This document shows positions 57,975 to 64,000 of a stretch of DNA of 64,000 nt, piece after piece. The DNA is taken from the NCBI RefSeq assembly GCF_025716945.1, contig NZ_JAOVZT010000013.1, forward strand, positions 1 to 64,000, in the 5' to 3' direction. Numbering within the stretch: position 1 is the stretch's first letter; each line of letters begins with the position of its first letter. Below the pieces are notes generated by a model that saw nothing but the letters and a program-made list of their open reading frames with translations, did not search any database and was not told the DNA's origin. This DNA is from Geodermatophilus sp. YIM 151500 (GTDB lineage: Bacteria; Actinomycetota; Actinomycetes; Mycobacteriales; Geodermatophilaceae). The position numbers and the translations under genes were made by a program.

Positions 57975-59788
57975 GACCGGGATGCTAGCCGGGGCTCCGG
58001 GGCGTCGCGCGCGGCTGCGCCGACCCGCTCGGGGCGCGCCCGGGTGCCCATCGGGCGACCGTCGGCGAACGGGTCGCGGAGGGCGCGCCCGGCCTCCACC
58101 CGGGCGAGGAAGCCGCTGTAGGCCCCGGTTCCGGGGGCGGGGCTGGCGAGGGTGCCGGTCAGCTGGACCAGGCGGGTTCCCGGCTTCTCCAGCCACCGCA
58201 GTAACAGCTCGGTCTCGTCGACCGACGCCGCCGCCTCGCCGTCCGGGCCGGCGGGTGTCTCGGCGGTGGTGAGCAGGCCGGCCAGCGCGTCGCGCACGGA
58301 GGCGCCGCGGGGAACGCAGCCGGCGGCCACCAGCCGGCCGCGGCGGACGACGGTGAGCTGCCAGCCGCCGTCGCCGTCCGGGCGGGCCAGCACCAGTTCC
58401 GGGACGGCGGCCAGCGACTGCAGCCGCTGCCGGCGGCGCACCGCGCGCACCAGCACGGTGATGCGGTCGCGCAGCACCGCGGCGTCCTCGTAGCGCTCGT
58501 CGGCGGCCAGCCGGTCGATCCGCGCCAGCAGGGGCGCGACGAGGGCACGCGGATCGCAGTCGACGGCGGCGCGGAAGACCGCGGCGATCGCGGCGTACTC
58601 GGCCACGGACTGGGCGCCGGTGCAGGGGGCGCCGCAACGGCCCATCCCGGCCAGCGCGCAGGCGCTGGTGGGCGCCCGCGGCGAGAGGCGCGTGGTGCAC
58701 TGCCGCAGCGGCAGCGACTCGTGCACGGCGGCCACCGCGGCGTCTGCGGCGAGCCGGTCGGGGAACGGACCCAGGAAGGCGCCGGCCCCCGGCCGGACCC
58801 GGCGCACCACCGACAGCCGGGGGAACGGCTCCTCGGTCAGCCGCACCCACAACGCCCGCTCGGGGAACCGCGAGCGGCGGTTGTAGCGGGGCTTGTGCTC
58901 GGCGATCAGCCGCAGCTCCCGGACCGCGGCCTCGAGCGGGTGCGCGCACGGGATCGCCTCGACGCGCTCGGCCAGCCCGACCATCTCGGTGATCCGGCTG
59001 CGCTGCTCGCTGGAGGTGAAGTAGCTGCGCACCCGGCTGCGCAGGTCGGTGGAGGTGCCGACGTAGAGCGGCTCGTCGCGCGGGCCGCGGAACAGGTAGA
59101 CGCCGGGCCCGGACGGGACGTCGTCGGCCAGGTGCCGCTTGCGCCGCCGCTCGGGGTCGACCTGACGGGTCAGCCCGGTGAGCTCCTCCAGCGTGGTGAC
59201 CCCGAGCGGGCCCAGCCGTTCGAACAGGCCGTGCAGCACGTCGACGGTGGCGCGGGCGTCGGCCAGCGCGCGGTGGCACGGCTCGGTGCTGGTGCGGAAG
59301 TACGGCGCCAGGGTGGCCAGCTTGCAGTTGGGCACCTCGTCGCGGGTGAGCACCCGGCGGGCCAGGACGGCGGTGTCGACCGAGGCCGCCGCGGGCCAGG
59401 GGATGCCCGATCCGGCGCAGGCTGCCTTGAGGAAGCCGACGTCGAAGGGCGCGTTGTGCGCGACGAGCACCGCGCCCCGGGAGAACTCCAGGAAGGCCGG
59501 CAGCACGGCGGCGATCCGCGGGGCGGACGTGACCATCGCTGTGGTGATGCCGGTGAGCACGCTGATGTACGGCGGGATCTCCCGGCCGGGGTCGACCAGC
59601 GTCTGGAACTCCCCGAGCACCTGGCCGCCGCGCACCTTGACCGCGCCGATCTCGGTGATCGCGCTGTCGTTCGGCGACCCGCCGGTCGTCTCCAGGTCGA
59701 CGACGACGAAGGTGACGTCGACCAGCGGCGTCCCCAGCTCCTCGATCGAGACCTGCTCGTAGCGCGCGACCGCGGCGGAGGAGGGCAC
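57971..59788 (-). CDS. DEDD exonuclease - GIY-YIG (UvrC/Cho-like) nuclease
   Basis: A 605-residue two-nuclease protein. Residues about 20-190 are a DnaQ-like 3'-5' exonuclease (VVVDLETTGG, LVAHNAPFDVGFL, HRALADARAT). About 220-310 form a GIY-YIG domain (GVYLFRGPRDEPLYVGTSTDLRSRV), followed by UvrC-like C-terminal sequence with a C-x4-C/G-x-C-x3-C region and without the helix-hairpin-helix part. It matches the fused protein at the Rv2191 position in mycobacteria. Probably acts in nucleotide-excision-like repair. GTG at 59788 follows TAGCTT by 8-9 nt: leaderless. Confidence 0.88.
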   Translation of the reverse strand: MPSSAAVARYEQVSIEELGTPLVDVTFVVVDLETTGGSPNDSAITEIGAVKVRGGQVLGEFQTLVDPGREIPPYISVLTGITTAMVTSAPRIAAVLPAFLEFSRGAVLVAHNAPFDVGFLKAACAGSGIPWPAAASVDTAVLARRVLTRDEVPNCKLATLAPYFRTSTEPCHRALADARATVDVLHGLFERLGPLGVTTLEELTGLTRQVDPERRRKRHLADDVPSGPGVYLFRGPRDEPLYVGTSTDLRSRVRSYFTSSEQRSRITEMVGLAERVEAIPCAHPLEAAVRELRLIAEHKPRYNRRSRFPERALWVRLTEEPFPRLSVVRRVRPGAGAFLGPFPDRLAADAAVAAVHESLPLRQCTTRLSPRAPTSACALAGMGRCGAPCTGAQSVAEYAAIAAVFRAAVDCDPRALVAPLLARIDRLAADERYEDAAVLRDRITVLVRAVRRRQRLQSLAAVPELVLARPDGDGGWQLTVVRRGRLVAAGCVPRGASVRDALAGLLTTAETPAGPDGEAAASVDETELLLRWLEKPGTRLVQLTGTLASPAPGTGAYSGFLARVEAGRALRDPFADGRPMGTRARPERVGAAARDAPEPRLASRS

Positions 59789-59890
59789 GTGCGGAAGCTA
59801 GGTCGCGGGTGTGACAGATCCTGGGACGCGCGCCGGACGGGACCGTCCGTCACCCCGCGGGGCCGGTGGGCGCTCGGGATCGCGCCGGCG

Positions 59891-61474
59891 TCAGCACTCC
59901 CACAGCCGGTCGGGCGGAGTCTCCTCGTCCAACCGCTTGACGTAGGCGTCGCCGCTGGTCCCGTCCCGCGCGGCGCAGGCGGCGGACCGGTCGGGGAACG
60001 GCCCGCGGTAGACGGCGTAGATCCGCTCGCCGTCCAGGCTCTGGCGCAGCGAGGCGCAACCGCCCTCGGTGAGCAGGTAGTCGGCGCCGGGGTGCGCCTC
60101 GAGCAGTGCGGCGACCTCCTCCTCGTAGGTGCCCGGGGTGACCGCCGAGCCGACGACGAGGACCCAGCCGCCGTCGCAGGCCGGATCGGAGATCGGGGTC
60201 GCCAGCCCGAGGTCGCCGCGGGCCCGGGGCGGCGGGGTGCCGGGCCCGCGAGTCGCCGTCACCGGCGGGCTGCCGGCGGACGGCGCCGGGCCGGCCGAGG
60301 ACACCTCGCCGCCGCGGTCGGCGTCCGCCGTGCTCTCCCCGGGAGCGCCGTGCGCGAGCAGCGCGGCGGCGAGGACGGCGACCGCCACGAGGCTCCCGGC
60401 GGCCAGCAGCCAGCCGGCGAGGCGGCGGCGGCGCGCCCGCCGGCGGGGATCCGCAGGCGGCCAGGGCGCGGTCGGCGGCGCCGGGACGTCGGTCGGCGGG
60501 GCGGGCGTCGGGACCGGCCGCGGCGCGGGCACCGGCACGGAAGGGGGGTGCCGGCGGAGCCGGGCGACGACCGCGGCCGCCGCGGCGGCCAGGTCCCCGC
60601 AGGTCGGGTGGCGGTCCTCGGGGGCCTTGGCCATGCCGCGGGCCACGACGTCGTCGAACCCGGCGGGCAGATCCGGGCGGAACGCGGTGACCCGCGGGGG
60701 CGGTTCGTACAGGTGGGCGTGCACGAGCGCGGCGACGTCCCGGACGGCGTAGGGACGCCGGCCGGTCAGCATCTCGAACAGCACGCAGGCCAGCGAGTAC
60801 ACGTCGACCCGCCGGTCGACCTCCCTGCCGCGGAGCAGGCGCTCGGGCGCCATGTAGTCGAACGTGCCCACCGTCGACCCGTCGGCGGTGAGCGGCCGGG
60901 CGCCGATGCCCTGACCGCCGAGCAGGGCGATCCCGAAGTCCACCAGGTAGACGAAGTCGTGCGCCGTGACCAGCAGGTTGGACGGCTTGACGTCGCGGTG
61001 CACCAGGTCGCGGGCGTGCGCGGCGTCGAGCGCCTGGGCGGCCTGGCCGAGGAGGGACACGGCTCGCTCCGCCGGCAGCGCGCCCTCCCCGGCGATCAGG
61101 TCCGCGAGGTCGACGCCGTCCACCAGCCGCATGTCGATGTAGAGCCGTCCGTCGATCTGCCCGTACCGGTGGATGGGGATGACGTGCGGGTCGGTGAGCT
61201 GGGCGGCGGCGTAGGACTCGCGCTTGAACCGCTCGACGAGCTCCTCGTCGGCCGCCATCCCGGCGGGCAGCAGCTTGAGGGCGACCGTCCGCGCCTGCTC
61301 GCGGTCGTAAGCGCGGTGCACCTCGCCCATGCCCCCGCGGCCGAGGAGTCCGCGCAGCTCGTACCGGCCGAAGCTGGTCGGGGTACCCCCCCGACCGTCC
61401 CCCCGACCGTGCCCCGGGCCGTGCCCCGGGCCATCGCCACCCGACGCCGTCGTCCCGGTCCCGCCGACGACCAC
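59891..61474 (-). CDS. PknB-type membrane serine/threonine kinase
   Basis: A 527-residue kinase with all motifs intact: GRGGMGEVHRA, VALKLL, LVHRDVKPSN, VDFGIA and GTFDYMAPE. A Pro-rich juxtamembrane linker is followed by one transmembrane helix (LAGWLLAAGSLVAVAVLAAALLA) and an external domain ending in a SPOR-like or small sensor fold with four cysteines (CDGGWVLVVGS, GGCASL, AACAARDG, LWEC). GTG 61474 is chosen because TAGGGT ends 7 nt before it (leaderless); in-frame GTG 61483 overlaps that hexamer. Unlike the kinase at 29837 this one is an RD kinase. Confidence 0.9.
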   Translation of the reverse strand: MVVGGTGTTASGGDGPGHGPGHGRGDGRGGTPTSFGRYELRGLLGRGGMGEVHRAYDREQARTVALKLLPAGMAADEELVERFKRESYAAAQLTDPHVIPIHRYGQIDGRLYIDMRLVDGVDLADLIAGEGALPAERAVSLLGQAAQALDAAHARDLVHRDVKPSNLLVTAHDFVYLVDFGIALLGGQGIGARPLTADGSTVGTFDYMAPERLLRGREVDRRVDVYSLACVLFEMLTGRRPYAVRDVAALVHAHLYEPPPRVTAFRPDLPAGFDDVVARGMAKAPEDRHPTCGDLAAAAAAVVARLRRHPPSVPVPAPRPVPTPAPPTDVPAPPTAPWPPADPRRRARRRRLAGWLLAAGSLVAVAVLAAALLAHGAPGESTADADRGGEVSSAGPAPSAGSPPVTATRGPGTPPPRARGDLGLATPISDPACDGGWVLVVGSAVTPGTYEEEVAALLEAHPGADYLLTEGGCASLRQSLDGERIYAVYRGPFPDRSAACAARDGTSGDAYVKRLDEETPPDRLWEC

Positions 61475-61632
61475 CTGCGGCACCCTAGGAGCCCCCCGGC
61501 CGGCTGCCCAGGCCCTCGTGCGCCCTCCCGTCGGGGCGCGCGGCGCGACTCCCGCTCGGCGCCGGCTCGGACCGCGACCGGTTTCTGTCGTCGGGTGCTC
61601 CTACGGTGCGGGCGACTCATGGAGGAGAGGTC

Positions 61633-62010
61633 ATGCTCATCGACTGCGACACCTGCACCGCCCGCGGCGCCGGCTGCGGCGACTGCGTCGTCACCGTGCT
61701 GCTCGGCGCCCCGCCGTCCTGGTCCGCGACCGACCCGGTGGTCGTCGCCCTGCCCGCCCGGCCGCTTCCGGGCGCCGGTGCGGACCGGGGGAACCGGAGC
61801 GCGACGGCGACCGGCAGCGGGCCGTCCGCCGAGGACGCGGTCGTGCCCGCTCCCGGCAACGTCGTCGAGTTCGACGAGGTCGAGCGCCGCGCCGTCCGCG
61901 CCCTGGCCGAGTGCGGCCTGGTCCCCCCGCTGCGGCACCGGACGGCCGACGAGCGGGCCGCCGACGACGCCGGTGGGCGTCCGGCGGCGGGGGAGCGCGC
62001 CACCGGCTGA
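61633..62010 (+). CDS. Small Cys4 (zinc-ribbon-like) protein
   Basis: A 125-residue protein whose N terminus has C-x2-C-x6-C-x2-C (MLIDCDTCTARGAGCGDC), probably a metal site, then a variable Ala/Pro region and a conserved-looking helix (VVEFDEVERRAVRALAECGLVPPLRH). Recognisable as an actinobacterial conserved protein without known function. ATG at 61633 follows GGAGGAGAGG. Divergent from the kinase. Confidence 0.75.
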   Translation: MLIDCDTCTARGAGCGDCVVTVLLGAPPSWSATDPVVVALPARPLPGAGADRGNRSATATGSGPSAEDAVVPAPGNVVEFDEVERRAVRALAECGLVPPLRHRTADERAADDAGGRPAAGERATG

Positions 62011-62050
62011 GGGGCCGGTCGGTCCTCCGGCGGTGCCTAGGATCGAGCGG

Positions 62051-63316
62051 GTGAGCGCACGTCGCGCCGCGCTCGTGGCCGCGGTCGTCCTCGGCCTGGC
62101 GTTCGTCGTGGTCGTCGCGGTGACCACACCGTGGGACGTGCTGCCCGGCGGCGCCGCGCGGTCGCCGGCGGTCGACCCGACCACCGTGGTGCCCCCGGAG
62201 CGCATCGCGCGCGCCGAGGCCTTCGCCGCCGCCCTGCGGCCGGCCTCGCTCACCTCCCTCCTGCTGGGCCTCGCGGTCGCGGGGGTGCTCGGGCTCACCC
62301 GGCTCGGCGGCCGGCTGGTGCGCGCCCTGGCTGCGCCGCTCGGTGGCGGATGGGTCTGGCAGGTCCTGCTCGGCGTCCTCGCGCTGGTCCTGATCGGCCG
62401 CTTGGCGACCCTGCCGCTGGCCGCCTACGGCGAGGTGGTCCGCCACCGGTACGGGCTGTCCACCCGTAGCTGGCCGCTGTGGGCCCGCGACGTGGCCGTG
62501 TCGACGGCGATCGACGCGGCCCTCACCGCCGTGGCCGTGCTCGGCCTGGTCTGGCTCGCCCGGCGCGCACCGCGCAGCTGGTGGGCCTGGGCGGCGGCGG
62601 GCGCCGCCGCGCTGGTGGTCGTGGGCTCGTTCCTCTGGCCGGTGGTGATCGAGCCGGCGTTCAACCGGTTCGACCCGCTCCCCCCGGGCGAGCTGCGCAC
62701 CGAGCTGCTCGCCCTGGCCGAGACGAACGGCACGCCGGTGCAGGACGTGCTGGTCTCCGACGCCTCACGGCGCACGACCACGCTCAACGCCTACGTCTCC
62801 GGGTTCGGGTCGACGCGGCGGATCGTGCTGTACGACACGACCCTCGACCAGCTGCCCGACGAGGAGATCGCCTCGATCGTCGGCCACGAGCTGGGGCACG
62901 TGGCCACCGACGACGTCCTCGCCGGCACCCTGCTGGGCGCGCTGGGCGCGGCGGCCGCGGTCGGCGCCCTCGGCTGGCTGCTCCCCGCACCGCGGGTGCT
63001 GCGCCGGGTGGGTGCCGCGTCGCCGGGTGATCCGCGCATCGTGCCGCTCGTGCTCTTCCTCGCCGCCGCCGGCACGCTGCTGGCCACCCCCGTGCAGAAC
63101 GTGGTGTCGCGCAACGTCGAGGCGCGCGCCGACGTCCGGGCGCTCGAGCTCACCGCGGACCCCGACGCCTTCGTCGCGATGCAGCGCCGGCTGGCCCTCA
63201 CCAACCTCAGCGACCCCGACCCGCCGGAGGCCTGGCAGTGGTTCTTCGGCTCGCACCCCACCGCGCCGCAGCGGGTCGCGCTGGCCCTGGACTGGGCCCG
63301 GTCGGCCGATCCGTGA
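62051..63316 (+). CDS. M48 family (Ste24/HtpX-like) membrane metalloprotease
   Basis: A 421-residue protein with an N-terminal anchor and several further hydrophobic helices. The zinc site is H-E-L-G-H (SIVGHELGHVATDDV, about residue 278) with a downstream glutamate in NVEARADVRALEL, the full M48 set. The order of helices before and after the site is that of the Ste24/CAAX protease group. GTG at 62051 follows TAGGAT by 7 nt: leaderless. It precedes the pimB-like gene by 46 nt. Confidence 0.9.
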   Translation: MSARRAALVAAVVLGLAFVVVVAVTTPWDVLPGGAARSPAVDPTTVVPPERIARAEAFAAALRPASLTSLLLGLAVAGVLGLTRLGGRLVRALAAPLGGGWVWQVLLGVLALVLIGRLATLPLAAYGEVVRHRYGLSTRSWPLWARDVAVSTAIDAALTAVAVLGLVWLARRAPRSWWAWAAAGAAALVVVGSFLWPVVIEPAFNRFDPLPPGELRTELLALAETNGTPVQDVLVSDASRRTTTLNAYVSGFGSTRRIVLYDTTLDQLPDEEIASIVGHELGHVATDDVLAGTLLGALGAAAAVGALGWLLPAPRVLRRVGAASPGDPRIVPLVLFLAAAGTLLATPVQNVVSRNVEARADVRALELTADPDAFVAMQRRLALTNLSDPDPPEAWQWFFGSHPTAPQRVALALDWARSADP

Positions 63317-63362
63317 CGGGCACTCCCAGGCGCCCCGGGGGCCGGTCCGGGCCGGTGCCGCG

Positions 63363-64000
63363 GTGAGGCGCACGCTGGTCGTCACGAACGACTTCCCACC
63401 CCGGCAGGGCGGCATCCAGACGTTCGTCGCCGCGCTGCTGGCCCGGCGGCCGCCGGAGTCGCTCGTCGTGCTCGCCTCCGACCACCCGGGCTCGGTCGAG
63501 CACGACGCCCGGTTGCCCTACCCGGTCGTCCGCCGGCCCACGGGCGTGCTCCTGCCGACGCGGGCCACCGCCCGCGCCGCCGTCGACCTGGTCCGCCGGT
63601 ACGGCTGCGACACCGCCTTCTTCGGGGCGGCCGCGCCGCTGGGGCTGCTCGCCCCGGCGCTGCGGGCCGCCGGCGTCCGCCACCTGGTCGGGGCCACCCA
63701 CGGGCACGAGACCGGCTGGGTGGCGCTGCCCGGCGCGCGCGCCGCGATGCGCCGCATCGCCGCCGGCCTCGACGTGCTGACCTACATCAGCGAGTACACC
63801 GGCAGCCGGCTGACGCCCGTCCTGGGCGGGCGGACGCGGCTGGCGCAGCTGTCACCCGGGGTGGACGTCGACGCCTACACCCCGGCCGCCGACGGCGCGG
63901 CGGTCCGCGAGCGGTACGGCCTGGACGGGGCGACGGTGGTGGTCTGCGTCTCCCGGCTGGTGGCCCGCAAGGGGCAGGACGTGCTCGTCGCCGGCTGGCC
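63363..64000 (+). CDS. pimB: GT4 mannosyltransferase, PimB'-like (cut by window end)
   Basis: The first 212 residues of a GT-B glycosyltransferase; the C-terminal half is outside the window. It opens with RTLVVTNDFPPRQGGIQTFV, the acceptor-side Rossmann start of the family, and has TYISEYTGSRL and the domain-linking VVCVSRLVARKGQD. The position next to the exonuclease/GIY-YIG and trpD genes corresponds to mycobacterial pimB' (Rv2188c), which adds the second mannose to phosphatidylinositol mannoside. GTG at 63363; no downstream stop is visible. Confidence 0.85.
   Translation, partial: MRRTLVVTNDFPPRQGGIQTFVAALLARRPPESLVVLASDHPGSVEHDARLPYPVVRRPTGVLLPTRATARAAVDLVRRYGCDTAFFGAAAPLGLLAPALRAAGVRHLVGATHGHETGWVALPGARAAMRRIAAGLDVLTYISEYTGSRLTPVLGGRTRLAQLSPGVDVDAYTPAADGAAVRERYGLDGATVVVCVSRLVARKGQDVLVAGW

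Overview
The window is about 75% G+C, densely coded on both strands, and has an actinobacterial gene order. From the GlnR-controlled glnA near 15 kb to the pimB-like gene at the right edge it follows the backbone known from Mycobacterium tuberculosis Rv2188c-Rv2220: glnA, RDD protein, DUF4191, lipA, lipB, the TIGR01777 epimerase, sucB/dlaT, lpd, leucyl aminopeptidase, gcvT, HesB/ErpA, asnB, ctaC-ctaF, qcrB-A-C, ctaE, trpD, the exonuclease/GIY-YIG protein and the mannosyltransferase. Composition, frequent leaderless starts and the local gene set suggest a Geodermatophilaceae-type actinobacterium; that placement is inference. No rRNA, tRNA, transposase, prophage or CRISPR array was seen.

Left accessory region (80-13557). 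After a class-C beta-lactamase-fold serine hydrolase and a CPBP protease comes a compact cluster at 2116-11015: an FMO-like flavoprotein, an AzlCD exporter, a 1050-residue BTAD/STAND regulator, a class A FAD monooxygenase, an OsmC-like protein and, divergently, a GNAT acetyltransferase plus a MaoC hydratase. Four promoters in this cluster carry 6-bp direct repeats spaced exactly 11 bp apart, ending 9 nt before a -10 hexamer. This is the SARP/BTAD operator layout, so the cluster looks like a local regulon of its own regulator, and it is the best candidate for an undescribed system. A DUF4062/NB-ARC/TPR STAND protein follows and may be a defence or signalling ATPase.

Central region (13877-43473). 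Nitrogen assimilation (glnA under a four-half-site GlnR box), lipoate metabolism (lipA, lipB), the lipoate-dependent 2-oxoacid dehydrogenase subunits (sucB, lpd) and the glycine-cleavage T protein form a lipoate-centred neighbourhood. Interspersed are leuS with a Leu-codon leader peptide and a terminator hairpin (apparent attenuation), a GGDEF-EAL protein, a transmembrane kinase with a non-RD catalytic loop, an Ala-rich membrane protein with 11-residue repeats, and a translationally coupled set of small envelope proteins (holin-like, DUF3618, DUF4235) next to a YihY/BrkB protein.

Respiratory region (43619-52862). asnB is divergent from ctaC-ctaF; ctaE-qcrC-qcrA-qcrB run on the minus strand. 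Together these encode most of the bc1-aa3 supercomplex; ctaD is not in the window. CtaC has no visible lipoprotein signal and appears to start at TTG, coupled to a short upstream ORF.

Right region (52986-64000). A receiver-like protein, trpD, a degenerate HD-GYP/LuxR regulator coupled to a SnoaL-like protein and followed by an alpha/beta hydrolase, a stand-alone Lrp/AsnC RAM domain coupled to a DEDD-exonuclease/GIY-YIG protein, a PknB-type kinase, a Cys4 small protein, an M48 protease and the start of a PimB'-like glycosyltransferase cut by the window end.
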